Origin: Ostreococcus lucimarinus CCE9901
Lineage: Eukaryota > Chlorophyta > Mamiellophyceae > Mamiellales > Bathycoccaceae
DNA: 64,000 nucleotides
Assembly: GCF_000092065.1 (NCBI RefSeq)
Contig: NC_009356.1
Location: 620,001-684,000, forward strand
Direction of reading: 5' to 3'
In this document: in pieces, positions 1 through 11,428 of the stretch
Layout of the letters: every line of letters starts with the position of its first letter
Numbering within the stretch: the stretch's first letter is position 1
Position numbers and translations under genes: made by a program
Notes under the pieces: generated by a model
Seen by the model: the letters and a program-made list of their open reading frames with translations, nothing else
Database searches by the model: none
Told to the model about the DNA's origin: nothing

Positions 1-362
1 CTCATAGGACGAGACGGGCACCAAACGAAAGGTTGAAATGTCGTGTTGTGATTATTTCAACTTCTTACTTTGCTTGTAGCGTGAAACTGACAAACCAGCC
101 GTGCCTGATCTCGGCCAGGACGAAGTGATAAGCACAGATAGCGAAGATGATAATCTTGGTAAGCATTCACCTTTCATCGATAATCGTCTGTCATATTTTG
201 AGTGTAGAAACGGAACCTGTTACTTCAAATTTGGTGCTTAGTCAGTTTGAGAAAGTGGGGAGAACAAAGAATAAATGGAAGTGTGCGTTCAGGGATGGTG
301 TCATGTTACTAAATGGGACTGAGTATGTGTTCGGTAAGGCTACTGCGGAATTTCTTTGGTGA
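1..362 (+). CDS. TOA1: TFIIA large (alpha/beta) subunit, C-terminal end (partial)
   Basis: This is the 3' end of a gene that begins left of the window. TFIIA large subunit joins the gamma subunit to hold TBP on the TATA box in RNA polymerase II initiation. Exons read at about 8-31, 80-158 and 208-362, with introns of 48 and 49 nt; the 24-nt exon encodes a basic KRK run. The middle exon is acidic (DSEDDN), and the last carries the conserved beta-barrel tail with NKWKCAFRDGVMLLNG and ends FLW, as in this family. The gamma subunit lies at 37.9 kb in the same window. Only the first splice junction is uncertain. Confidence 0.88.
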
Positions 363-497
363 CTTTTGTTCGTTCTCTTGTCCATTGTTACTAGAAATCT
401 TTTTGTGCGACAAGCTGCGTATTTCTTCGTAGCAATATTTTGATTGTTACGGAAGACCGAGCAAATCGCTCTGTTATTAAAGCGTTCCCCCAACTCG

Positions 498-1248
498 CTA
501 CAAAGAAGTAAGCGCTCTTCGACGACCTACTTCGTCTTCTAGCATGGCGTTTGCTGACTTAAGGAGACCAGAATAGTCATGCGAAGCTATCCGTAGCAGT
601 TCAAGAAGGCAGTGCTTTATGTCGACAATTCGGACGTCTGAAGTAGTCTCAAATTTCATGCACCTGTGAAACGAACAGTATGCCGAGTCGAATTGTAACT
701 GTCGACGAACTTGCTGATACCCACTCGAACTTGCCTCAGTTTCGAAGTTTGGAGAAGCTGTCTTTGCTCTCAGCAGAAGTTTTCGAAAGTTTGAGCTACC
801 AGGGCGCGCGTCGCATTGACACTTCAACTCGGTGATTCTTGAGCGGGCGCGGTTGATTTCATGAGTCGCACCCTCGACATCTCGCTTGAGACTAGACATC
901 TCTTTTTCATAAGCACGGCAAGCGGCAACGAGTTCTGTTAGCTTTTCTACGTTCACGGCCTTTTTCACTGAACAAAACTTTAAGAGTATCTTTAGTTTGA
1001 TAAACTGCACGCACTGCTAGATATTTGCATGTCTTCTTCCGAAATTCGTAGATGATCCTAAAGCGCGTCAGTTCTACACGAACTTCGAACTTCTTCAAAG
1101 TATACCTGCACGCTCTTCAGCAAATTGTCTTCGAACATCGTCAACCGTGACTTTGGTTTGAGCGCGACGTGCGCGTTGCGAGTCTAGTATAGAAGGTTTT
1201 ACGATATCATATACAGCCATATATGACTGAGGGCCTTGACAACAACAT
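498..1248 (-). CDS. Hypothetical coiled-coil protein, multi-exon
   Basis: I do not recognise this protein. A start at 1248 followed by short introns gives a product of roughly 250 residues. Splice-like boundaries separate a basic N-terminus (SQRARRAQTKVTVDDVRRQF), a short middle exon (FRKKTCKYLAV) and the long last exon at 498 to about 977. The centre is heptad-like and rich in K, E, R and L (EKLTELVAACRAYEKEMSSL), consistent with a coiled coil; the C-terminus is leucine-rich. The start lies about 30 bp from a MITE, so the promoter region contains that element. The exon joins are inferred from frame and GT/AG signals only. Confidence 0.45.
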
Positions 1249-1277
1249 GTTTCGTTTCTTTGATTTTATATGTCATA

Positions 1278-1419
1278 TCCGTATGTATTACTTTCCACGC
1301 CCTAATGTATGGGGTGTTAGCACTTCTCGATCGCCACGCGCGCGTTGTGGCGTCGTCGCGAGTTATTAGCACTTCGACGGCGCGCACATATTAGGGACGT
1401 GGAAAGTAATACATACTGA
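1278..1419. mobile_element. 142-bp TA-flanked MITE, copy 1
   Basis: This is a short non-autonomous element with terminal inverted repeats of about 28-30 bp. The left end reads TCCGTATGTATTACTTTCCA and the right end is its near-perfect reverse complement. It is bordered by a TA dinucleotide on each side (1276-1277 and 1420-1421), as expected for Stowaway/Tc1-mariner type insertion. By eye it matches the copy at 45741-45882 at every base. It has no coding capacity, and the interior is GC-rich with CGCGCGCG-like runs. Identity of the two copies suggests recent activity. Confidence 0.85.
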
Positions 1420-1556
1420 TATGTGAGTAAAAATAAGTCGTCGCGCGGTTTGTCGAAGAGTTCAGCTGACCCTGACGAGAAAGCAGGCAGCAACATAGAA
1501 GGCGATAAACCATCGCGGCAGCTTCAGGGTCCGCGGGAAGGACTTTACTTGGACCG

Positions 1557-3334
1557 ATGCGATTGAATCCGTGCAGTTGCCAAGGAAGGCCGACTGGTGT
1601 ATCACATACTGGACGCTCAAGTGTACCACCTTCTGTGCGTCCACGAAATACGTCGTTCAATAGTTCATCACTCTTGAATTCAAGACAGTTAGCACGTGGT
1701 GAAGTGCGCTGCGCCTCATTGATACACAATCTCAGTCACGCTTTAAAGAGCGGAAAAATATCTGCAGTCGAGCTCACCAGCGCCTACCTTGATAGGGTGA
1801 GTAGCAATGTCATGACTCACCCACACACGGCTTGAACTGACTCTTTGGGGATAGATACGCTCAATAGATAACACTATTGGGAGTTTCGTACAGGTGGATT
1901 TTGCTGGTGCTATCGAACAGGTGAGAGTGTGCTCTGATACCATGTCCTTTGTTCAGAACTCAGTTTCTCGCACAGGCGAAACAAATTGATTCACGTATTG
2001 CGACCGGCCAAGATCTTCACATTCTTGCCGGTATTCCTCTCGCAATAAAAGACAATATTTGTCATCAGGATCTTTCCACGACAGCGGGCTCCAATCTCTT
2101 GAGAGCTCATCAGTCTTCGTATGATGCTGAAGTTGTCACAGTCCTGAAGGGTTGTGGCTCAGTGTTGATCGGAAAGACGAATATGGATGAGTTTGGTATG
2201 GGAAGTACGACTGAAACATCGGCCAACAAAGCAACTCATAACCCTTGGGATCTATCTCGAGTGCCTGGTGGTTCATCTGGGGGCTCTGCAGCGGCAGTGG
2301 CGGGGCAAATGTGTGCTGGTGCTTTGGGAAGTGACACTGGGGGTTCTATACGACAACCGGCAGCATTCTGCGGTGTTGTTGGCTTAAAGCCCACTTATGG
2401 CGCGATATCGAGGCATGGCCTCATAGCTTATTGCTCCACTTTTGACACCATTGGACCAATCGGCCCGACAGTGCAGGATGTGTCTTATATATTTGGTGCT
2501 CTTCAGAAGGACGGAAACATAAAGAAGATGCGTGACACAAGTTTACGGCATTCAAGCATTATCGAGACATCACTCCCACCGCAAGCTTCTCTTAGTTGCA
2601 GACCATACGAAGGTAGACGCTTTGCTGTAATAGCAGAGGCGATAGATGAAGGAGTCGCAGATGAAGTGAAATTTTCATTTTTTGACTCAGTTCGGCATAT
2701 AGAAAGTCTTGGAGGGGTGGTGGACCTCGTCTCGTGCAAAACGTTCCAAATGGGTCTACCTGCGTATTATGTCATGGCCGTTTCAGAGGCTAGCAGTAAT
2801 TTAGCTCGTTTTGATGGCGTTCGTGTGGGCAACCGTGAGGCATCATATGAGAGTGTTACTGACTCACTCGTCGGACATTTTAGACACAGTTATCTTGGTC
2901 CAGAAGTTCTTCGACGTATTCTCATGGGTACATATACACTATCTTCTGGTTACAGTGATGAATATTACGCTAGAGCAAAGTATGCTCAACGTCTTGTCCG
3001 TGATGAACTTATAAGCTACCTCAGCCAGTACGACGCTTTGCTGACCCCAGCTACGCCTGATGTTGCTTATACACGTGGGAGCAAAATCATGGATCCTTTG
3101 CAGATGTATACGGGAGATTTAATGACAGTCAACGTCAATCTTTCTGGCTTACCGGCTATCGTAGTGCGATCTGGAGTCCTCACTGTAGCAGAGGGTACAC
3201 ACCTCCCTATTGGTTTGCAGTTCATCGGTAAACATTTCGGTGAAGGTGAACTATTGCAGATAGCTCACATTTTCGAGATTTCACTAGATAGCGTCACCAA
3301 GTTTCCGGACGAAGAAATTTTCTCGTGGCTTTGA
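1557..3334 (+). CDS. gatA: Glutamyl-tRNA(Gln) amidotransferase subunit A, organellar
   Basis: GatA is the amidase subunit of GatCAB, which converts Glu-tRNA(Gln) to Gln-tRNA(Gln) in plastids and mitochondria. Exons read 1557-1796, 1855-1920 and 1976-3334; joining them restores the family pattern around GAIEQ-AKQIDSRI. Amidase-signature parts are visible: the first lysine in PLAIKDNIC, the glycine/serine loop GGSSGGSAAAVA, and the catalytic serine region SDTGGSIRQPAAFCG. The C-terminus LPIGLQFIGKHFGEGELL is typical. The roughly 50 residues before the enzyme core are rich in R and S, as in a transit peptide. Start at 1557 is the first plausible Met. A tandem GatB/GatC is not in the window. Confidence 0.92.
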
Positions 3335-3765
3335 TTATCGACTGACCTAGTCGAGGAAGATCTCAGACACAGGATGTGGAGTGGCAGACTGGTCTTGCGC
3401 AGATATTGTGCAGATTAGTACTGCTTCCCTTGACTTGATGTGGAGAATTCTACAGCCGATCAAACAAGCCCAAAACCATAAGCTACGCGTTAGTCTAAAT
3501 CACGCGTTAGAACCCTGTATTCTTAGTTCTCTGTACTCACTCCCTTGATCTACACTGTCTAAAACTCCCGAGAATTCCCGTCAGTTGGAGGCATACCTTG
3601 ACGACTGGACACGGCATAAAGGGGTCATTGCGAATGCGAAGACAATATACACACGGTTAATATTGCATATAAGCGTGCTTATCTGGAAAGCCGCTGCAGG
3701 CGAGGAGTTGCTTACCGGTATTACAAGTCTTCGAGACCGTTCAAGCACAAAACGTATAAGTCAAC
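3335..3765. other. Intergenic stretch between gatA and the SMP gene
   Basis: No gene is recognised here. A 75-codon open stretch at 3585-3812 has no family resemblance and overlaps the start of the next gene. The region should hold the gatA 3' end and the promoter of the SMP gene. Confidence 0.5.
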
Positions 3766-5559
3766 ATGACTTGTTACACGAAAATCAACGCGGCTGTCCC
3801 TATCAAAGGTAAGACGCGTACGCGTACGCGTTCTCGATTAATCGGTACATGGTCACATTGTTCCATGCATTCGTTGCACATTGGGCTGTGTATGGCTTGC
3901 AGTCGTGCTACCTGCCAGAAATCAGCCTTGCCGTCGTCCGATGCAAGTTTTACTAGGTTGAAGCTACTTTCTACGAGAAAAGAATACAACGCGCGACGAT
4001 CGATCACATGCAGCTCTTTAAATATCGACTTCGCAAACTCCCTTCTGCCCTTTAGTAGCCCTGATATGTTTCTCGGAGTGTTGGACTCAGCGTCTGTATA
4101 CGAAACAGTGCTTCTGACGGTAGAGTTCAAAACGCTTGCGCTTGGATTCGTTGCTGGCATCATGACCACAAGTTTCATCGTTTATCTCACTCAGCGGGGT
4201 AGGCGCCGAAAATCTAAAACCCTCACTCGGCAAGCTTTAGCAGAGTTGAGTGCCCTTGAAGAGCTGGAAACCCTGGACCTCCTTGGCGACATCCCGGCGT
4301 GGTTGACTTTTAGCGATGTTGAGAGATCAGGTTGGCTCAATAAAGTTGTTAAAGCCGCTTGGCCTTATTTGGATGCGGCCACTTCATCAGTCATCGTGAA
4401 GGCCTTAGATCCAATATTGCGAAATACACGGCCAAGTTTCTTGACATCGTTACAGTTTGAGAGATTCAGTTTTGGTAGTGTTCCAGCTATCATTGAAGGT
4501 GTCAAGGTATATGAATCGAGTGAAGAAGGTGCTTTGGAAATCGATTTAAAAGTGTTTTGGGCAGGAGATCCTGACGTTGTTCTGAAAATACGAGCAGCAC
4601 AAGATGCGTTAGCAGTTCCAGTTTCTTTAACGGAATTTGAGTGCACGTTCACTCTTCGACTGATTTTTGCACCACTCATTGGAATCTTCCCATGCTTCGG
4701 GGCGCTCACAATTTCATTGACTGAAAATCCGGATGTAAATTTCGATCTTCGCGTTGTAGGAGGAGACATAACGCTTCTGCCTGGTCTTGCGCAGCCACTT
4801 CAAACATACATCCAGGCCTTAATTGCATCTTTTCTCGTCTGGCCTCGTTGCATCACTGTGCCGATTCCAGGTACGGGTTACTCACTTCCAGATATGGAAC
4901 GCGCAAACGCCGGTCTACTTCATGTTGAAGTACATTCTCACGATGAAACATTGGCTTCAGAAGCTGAAATTGCTATCCAACTCCGTTGGCCCGGTGCATT
5001 GAGCACAGATATGTCTCAAGAAGTGCGCGTACACGCTTTGCCCGGTGGCAGGTTTTTGAACTCTCGAGAAATCACACTTCCCGTGGAGGACATGACTAGA
5101 CAGATATTGAGTGTGCGTTGGTATTCAAGCCCTAAAGACCAAGGCGAGGCGAGGCAATTGACAGGTGAAACTAGTCTATTATTGGATGACATAGTTAGTC
5201 AGATCGATTTTGAGTCTTCGGGAGAGTTAAAAGACTGGGGTCCCGTCACCATAGCTGTAGAACTTGAATCCACAAATAGTGAAAATGCGAGCAGAGATGC
5301 CGTAAAACGAAAAAGTTCGATGTACGGCAGGATGATCAAGGTAGGTTCTGACCTTTTATCGCGGGGCAAGCGTTTTTCGAAAAAATCTACTACGAAGGTG
5401 TCTAGAGGACCCGAAGATAACAATGTGGATAGATGGTTACATGTCCGAGCGCGTATAGTTCAACTGACTGTTAGATACCAGTCCATTGATTCTATGCGTG
5501 CACCTCTCTCATCTTCACAGGGTTTCCGCTTGCGTGAAAACGAACAGAACGAGGATTGA
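3766..5559 (+). CDS. SMP- and C2-domain membrane protein (extended-synaptotagmin/tricalbin/NTMC2 type)
   Basis: Proteins of this type tether the ER to another membrane and move glycerolipids through the SMP barrel. The 597-residue product has a long N-terminal region, a hydrophobic segment near residues 126-143 (GFVAGIMTTSFIVYL), then an SMP domain at about 185-360. The SMP hallmarks are WPYLDAATSSVIVKALDPIL, SLQFERFSFGSVPAIIEGVK and WPRCITVPIP. A C2-like beta-rich part follows at about 385-500, and then a basic tail. Usual family members carry two or more C2 domains, so this is a compact version. Starting at 3766 gives about 100 residues before the membrane segment; a start at the Met near residue 103 (4066) is possible. 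Plant relatives include chloroplast- and ER-linked forms. Confidence 0.82.
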   Translation: MTCYTKINAAVPIKGKTRTRTRSRLIGTWSHCSMHSLHIGLCMACSRATCQKSALPSSDASFTRLKLLSTRKEYNARRSITCSSLNIDFANSLLPFSSPDMFLGVLDSASVYETVLLTVEFKTLALGFVAGIMTTSFIVYLTQRGRRRKSKTLTRQALAELSALEELETLDLLGDIPAWLTFSDVERSGWLNKVVKAAWPYLDAATSSVIVKALDPILRNTRPSFLTSLQFERFSFGSVPAIIEGVKVYESSEEGALEIDLKVFWAGDPDVVLKIRAAQDALAVPVSLTEFECTFTLRLIFAPLIGIFPCFGALTISLTENPDVNFDLRVVGGDITLLPGLAQPLQTYIQALIASFLVWPRCITVPIPGTGYSLPDMERANAGLLHVEVHSHDETLASEAEIAIQLRWPGALSTDMSQEVRVHALPGGRFLNSREITLPVEDMTRQILSVRWYSSPKDQGEARQLTGETSLLLDDIVSQIDFESSGELKDWGPVTIAVELESTNSENASRDAVKRKSSMYGRMIKVGSDLLSRGKRFSKKSTTKVSRGPEDNNVDRWLHVRARIVQLTVRYQSIDSMRAPLSSSQGFRLRENEQNED

Positions 5560-5845
5560 AGTAAAACCCTTCACACTATCGAATGTCAATACCTTCTAAA
5601 CAAGAGTCTCGATGACCGATGATTGATGTGAATAGAATTACATTTGCGAATGCCAATCGACTAATCGACTACTGGGATCAGAAGACTTGAGTATATTTTC
5701 AAAATTGCGTAAAGTCTGGTTGACTTGTTTTCATCTCTGCATATCAGTATGGCCACATCCCTTCATTCGAATGAAAGAGTTGTTCCGAAATGAAAGTGCT
5801 GCATGACTTGAAATTTATCCAAGCACTCAACCTGTGCATCATGAA

Positions 5846-7079
5846 TTAAAAGAAGTGTCTGATGTTCACCCCTGACGTACGTACACAATACATTTTTAGT
5901 AGCCCCTCAGTGACTTTCGTCCACGACCGCACGTCACTTAGACTCGCGAGGAATGGCGATACACGCTGCAAAGGACCTGCTTTCAACTACGATAATTTGA
6001 ATGTGCATGACTCTAGCCTCCCAAAATAGCAACCCACCATCCTCACATGTGCGCAACTGTCCAAAAATAGTCCACCCTGTGAAAAAGCCTCGTGCTCAAG
6101 AATAATTCTTGGCGTAGAATTTCCACATCGTAGCTCGGCTGCTCCCCTACGAGCTAGCTCAATGACAGTACATTTCTCCGGCATAAATATTACCATAAAA
6201 AAGGCAGAAAACAGTAGTCATCAAGACCCCACGCACCGTGTGAACCTGCTGGTTCAAGCCTATTCGTCCGTAGTCAGCACCTGTGGCATCTTGTGTTAAA
6301 CGTTCATACCGAAAATGTTGTTGAATTGTACGAGTGACTGCGATATAATGCTTGAAGATACTATGGATGACGTTCGTTCTTTGATCGATGGTGAAAATTT
6401 TATGAGCTTCGAGACAGCACAGAAAAGCGACAAAATTGAGCTCATGTCCTGTTCCGTAGTCTAAACGTGCCCCATCACCAAAACTAGGCATATTAATTCA
6501 ATCTGTTACTTCCAAGTTCTGATATTTCCATGTCGTACCTATTTTGTAGATATATCTTGAGGTCACTCTTGATGTAAATATCCTGGCCAGCGTTGTGAAA
6601 AATTAAAGAGAGAATACAAAGGACTCTGGCGAAGCTTTCGTTACCTTTCGTTCATCAGATACTATATCGTCAACGAAATCTATCAATCAAAACGATTCGG
6701 ACAGTCGAATTATCTAAAATGTGCAAAATTTTACCTGCGCTGCGGCGTTGAACTTCCTCCAACCACCTACGGAAACTTGGATCGCCAAAACGCACACTAG
6801 TAGCCGTTTGCTCGAATTTTGTGACGCTTTCTTCAAGATCACGGAAGAATTCTTTCGATCTCTCAATCCTCTCATCCTGTCGCTTCTTATACTCATCAGT
6901 GTTCGTCGGTTTCGCCAAGGAATCGCTAACTCCCTGCTGAAACTCTTACGACTCAAACTGTTGCACGCATCTGTATTCACCTGTATGAAGTCGATCAACA
7001 AACCACGTGCACGTGAAACTTTGAATTGTGACATGTCTGTCATATTTCGTATACGTTTGCTTGGTGTGCGTTCCACCAT
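5846..7079 (-). CDS. PTPA: Serine/threonine phosphatase 2A activator (PTPA), peptidyl-prolyl isomerase-like
   Basis: PTPA reactivates PP2A by helping to load metal into its active site and has prolyl isomerase activity. The gene is cut by about seven introns of 35-60 nt, and the family is clear once the exons are joined. They give FGDPSFRRWLEEV, then SFGDGARLDYGTGHELNF and FLCCL, then LEPAGSHGAWGLDDYCFLPF (intron removed at about 6257-6298), then LFLDSCAHVRMV, and finally SWTKVTEGLLKMY with the end IRHFF. DYGTGHE and the GLDD region line the active pocket in known PTPA. The stop lies at 5846. The gene shares the short 7080-7330 spacer with the eIF3c 3' end. Confidence 0.88.
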
Positions 7080-7330
7080 CGCTCGTTCATCGAGGTACGT
7101 TCTGTGGTGAACTCGTTTGTCTTAGAGGAGCAAACGGGGACAAGGAAAACCTTGCAGTACGAGATACCTTCTTGGCATCAATTATTCGACTATCGTAAAG
7201 TGGGTATATACTAGTACATTTAGTTGATTTGGTGTCATCCAAGCATTACAAAGTCAGGCCTAAGGTTGAGAATAGCTTTTGCGCAAAGGCAGCGAGAGGT
7301 TGAGCCCACTTCACTTTCGAAGAGGCTTCT

Positions 7331-10112
7331 TCACGTAAATTTCCCTCCACCTCTCGTGGCAAACTCACGTGACGTCTTCTTGCGCGAAAAATTACCGTAT
7401 GAATCACGCTGCTTTCCCTTCAAACCGCGGTCAGGCACTTCAAAGGTGAAAAAACGGCTGCGTTCACTTCTGGACCGTCGCGACTGATACTCGTCAGCGT
7501 CAGCTGAGTTCTTCACCTGCCGTCGAGATCGAGCAATTGGTTCATCATCCTCCTGGTAACTGATATTCTTCGAACCGATATGGCGATCCAATGCCCGTTC
7601 ACTTGCGTCCAGCAAGACGAGGACTTTCTCAGAAAAAGTGTTTGCAGCGACTTGCAGTCGTGAGTGAGCCACTTGACTTAAAGATACACTTTGTGCAACA
7701 TCATAGAAGACTGCTGGAACCTCTTCATTAGCTATCATCGAGTTCACAATGGAACGCACTTTCTCTTCACTCATTGAGACCATTTCGGCAAGAATACTGA
7801 CGCTTGCAGACGTGTACTGTTCCGCAAACTGATGCAAATAAAGTCGGATAGCTTCTATTTTGAGCTGTTCATCTATGAGGCGAACTATCCTTTCCTTTGA
7901 TTCGGGCAAAGAATTCCATACTGATAAATTGAGAACAAGCTGCGATGCCACGTGATAGTTTCCAGTGAGTAACATTTGGGTTGCTACCATAATAGTATCA
8001 CGTGCTCCATCTGGTGGACCTGTAAAAAGTTGCCTACGATGATTCTCGATGACTCGCATGAAATTACGTGGAAAAGGTCTCGTCTTTCTCGTGCAGAACA
8101 AGTCTGAAACCTCTAACAGCATTGAACATGTGAGAAATATACTTTCGATGAGATCAATATTGATGTGCAGATGATGAGGTATCTGACGCCGTCTTTCAAG
8201 CTTTTCTTGTTCCGCAGAACGCTCAAACCGAGCTTGTGTTGAGCCTTGTGCAAGTAGCTCCTTTGCTCGCCCGCTTGCGCACAATTCGGACAAGTAAGTG
8301 AATGCTTCGACGAAATTGCCACGCTCAAAGGCACATATTCCTAGTTGTGCAACTGTTCTATTGAAAAGGATTTGCGTGCTAATGTCCATGTATTGAATAA
8401 CTTCTTGCAAATGTGACATAAGAAGCAAGTCTTTCGCTGTTTTGAAATCTCCACGAAGTGCCTCACTGAAAATTTGACAAAGGAGCGCACGGGCTTTGGC
8501 CCGCTCATCACCATGCTTGTAAATGTAAGTAGCCAACATCTCAATCGTTGTGAAGAGTCCTTCAGCAGGGAATTCAAAAGAAGTGGCAAACATTTCAACT
8601 TCGGAGTTTTGATGACTAGGTTCGACGGTGTCATTGTTCGCCGAACAATGAATTTTCGAAGTGGTGTATTTCCTGAGTGCTTCGTGTGAATGACAGCGTT
8701 TACAGTACAACTTCTCCAAAAGCCGCAGAGACAAACTCGCGACGTGCTTCGTGTTCTTGTTTCTATAGAATTCAGTAATTTGCGAAAGAAGAATGAGTAA
8801 CATCCCCTCGTCTTGCAGTCTATTGACGTAATCCTTTGTATGTGCATCAATGCATTGTAGCGACTTGGTGTATTCGTCGTCCAAGCGCTCAGTGAAAGCA
8901 CAAAGAGATCCACGAAGTTGAATGTTTGCTCCTGCAATGATCTCGTCATTTGATGGGCGTATAGCTATCTCTTCTTCATCCACTAGTGAGATGTGGCTAT
9001 TCGATTTCAATAACTGTAAAATGCTGAGTACATTGCTTAAACAACTGCGCCACACAGGGACCGGCATAAATGTCGACATGCTACCAGTCAGGTCGAATTG
9101 TGCACTGATAATATGCAAAAGTACCTCAACCTCTTGCGCAGGGCACTTTGATAGGGTTGAAATATACCTCAACTGCTCGACTACACGTGTCCTGTCGACG
9201 CCTTTCTTTCCTCGAGACATGGCGATATCTTTGAGCTTCGAATCGATCATTTCAAACGTGACGTCCTCTTTGGGAATATTCATGATATCTTGCATAGATT
9301 TCTCAGCTGGATCTAATGGAATTTTCTCTTTTGTGTCGTCGATTGTTTCTGATGTGGTGTCACTGTCTGAGGCTTCGCCTGTCTTCAGGAAAAGCTCCGC
9401 GGCAGCAACGTCGGCAGGTTCGATCGCACGAATGTGCTTCTTAACTCTTTGATTCAGTGAATTGAACGCCTTTGCCTGCGAAGTAGACATTTGCTTCTTG
9501 AACTCCGGTTCTTGTGAACATATATCCAGCTCAGCAGCCAAAGATACTAACGTTCGAGCGAAGAGTTTCAAACTGCTACCTGTCCGCGTAGAAGACTGCG
9601 TGCTCTTCAAAAACTGCTTGTGGAACCCGTCCAGGAGACCGAGGAGAGATGGCCAATCCCTTGCCGTTGTTGCACGCCGGATCCCCAGCGTGCACTGCTT
9701 CAGCGTCTCATATTGTTTTTCCTGAGTGCAACGTTGAGAAAATTTTACTCGTTCAGTTCAACGACGTACCTTTGTACTGCGTATGATACGCCTTTCATCC
9801 TCTGAGCTATCTGAACTGTCATCTTGCAAGTATCTGCGAACGAAAGACAACTGGTGAGTATTCACAGGAGCCTAGGGTTTGTTCGCCAGGTTCGAGATCG
9901 AGAAAGGCCGCGCTCGAGACGCCGCACGAGATGACGAAGGCGTACTTAGATGGGCCATGATCTGAATCAGAACTGGAGCTGTACGACGACGACGACGACG
10001 ACGTCGACGTCGAATCGTCGGAAGAGTAATCCGTGCTCTCTTCGCTACTGCCATCGCTTCCTCCCCAGAATTTGCTCGCCTGTACAGGAAAAGACGGCGC
10101 GTTAATATACAT
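7331..10112 (-). CDS. eIF3c: Translation initiation factor eIF3 subunit C
   Basis: eIF3c is a core PCI-domain subunit of eIF3, which recruits the 43S complex and binds eIF1 and eIF5. Three exons read from high to low coordinate: 10112-9946 (N-terminal SKFWGGSDGSSEESTDYSSD), 9833-9770 (YLQDDSSDSSEDERR) and 9721-7331. The acidic serine-rich head and the motif SRGKKGVDRTRVVEQL are diagnostic. The C-terminal half is helical with a PCI/winged-helix stretch (SILAEMVSMSEEKVRSIVN) and ends with a basic RGGGKF tail. Length (about 840 residues) fits the family. The start at 10112 could move if a further short 5' exon exists. Confidence 0.93.
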
Positions 10113-10708
10113 GCACGGTACTTTGTGAGAAGATTACTTGTGGCCCGCATCATCGCGACAAGTTGCAGGGTCACGGATCAAACCCGTCGCCCGTGCCGAG
10201 ATCGTTTCGAGCAACGACACTAGCGCGTACCATGCTTTTCGGCGCCGCAGCCCAAGAGCTTGACTTGATAACCCACGCCACTCCACGGTGTGCAGACCTG
10301 TTATTTTAATGAACCAAATACGCCAGTATTTGACTCCGACGTCTGCAGCAAGAGAGCAGCTCGGACTTCGTTCGACCGCCCGGAACCCCGGAGTGTGCTG
10401 AATAGTGCGGAATTTATCTCAAGAAATAGATTTACAACGTACTTGTATAGCAAAAAGAGATTCAAAATATTGCATCATGTAATATTACATGCTTTTGCTA
10501 CGAGAAAGGGCGCCGCCAAGATGTGGGCAGGTGGTGTGGTTTGCCGAACCGCACAAATACGCGGAAATTACAAAACAAAGGTACGTACGCCGCTCAGAGC
10601 ATACCGATAGATCGCATGCTAGATTCGTTCAGCGTGTCCGCTGATCACACTCTGCATCTCTTCACACCTTACTGAGTGACCGCGGCTGATCTTCGCTCCA
10701 GGTTTTCG
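10113..10708. promoter_or_regulatory. Divergent spacer between eIF3c and BTF3
   Basis: About 600 bp separate two divergently transcribed translation-linked genes, so both promoters should lie here. A 106-codon open stretch at 10290-10610 has no recognisable family and looks incidental. No clear TATA element was identified. Confidence 0.5.
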
Positions 10709-11287
10709 ATGGACGTTGACCGCCTGCAGAGACTTGCCAGTGCTGTCCGCACGGGTGGCAAGGGATCTATGCGACGGTAATTCATGATGGATCACTCTGA
10801 CGCCTCCATCTCACCCAAACACTTTTCAGTAAGAAAAAAGCCGCACATAAAGCTGTCTCGGCTGATGACACCAAGTTACAAAACTGCCTCAAACGCATGC
10901 AGGTCAACACGATCCCGGGTATCCAAGAAGTAAACATCTTTCAAGGCGAAAACGTGATTCAATTCGCCAACCCTAAATGTACGAACTGTTCCAGTATGAT
11001 AGCGTTACGATCTGACGAGTATGCGCAGTGCAAGCTTCCCCTCCAGCTAATACTTATGTGGTGACGGGCCCGTCTTCTACTAGAGGTGAGCGGATCATAC
11101 TTTTCTCAAGAGTTCATACTAAATCCAAGTCTTAGCTCTCCAAGATATACTCCCCGGTGTCTTTAGCCAGCTCGGTAAGTCGGTCGCATAGATCCATCCA
11201 GCAGCCTTGATAAACCACGCGTTAGGTCCTGAAAACATTGCGAACTTGAAGAAAGTGGCTGAACAATACTCTCAGGAAAGTGGCTAA
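10709..11287 (+). CDS. BTF3: Nascent polypeptide-associated complex subunit beta (BTF3)
   Basis: NAC-beta binds the ribosome exit tunnel as a dimer with NAC-alpha and shields new chains from wrong ER targeting. Five exons are joined by introns of about 50 nt: 10709-10776, 10830-10978 and three further exons ending at 11287. The N-terminal ribosome-binding motif is RTGGKGSMRRKKKAAHK, and the NAC domain includes LKRMQVNTIPGIQEVNIF and NTYVVTGPSSTR. The C-terminus has DILPGVFSQLGPENIANLK. Length of about 150 residues is normal. It converges with the E2F gene. Confidence 0.93.
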
Positions 11288-11428
11288 ACTTCGTTCTTCG
11301 TTTATAGACTTCTTGTGAGTTACAAATAACTGACGATCGCTAAATTCCACCCTCCTATCGCTCGGTCAGAGCTTCTAGTATTCAGAACATGCATGCAGTG
11401 GATATTGTATCCACGATGCGTGACAAAG

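Noticed and set aside
3585-3812. 75-codon open frame before the SMP gene
   Set aside because: No domain, and it overlaps the start of the well-supported SMP gene in another frame.
10290-10610. 106-codon open frame between eIF3c and BTF3
   Set aside because: No family resemblance, irregular composition, and it lies in the expected divergent promoter.
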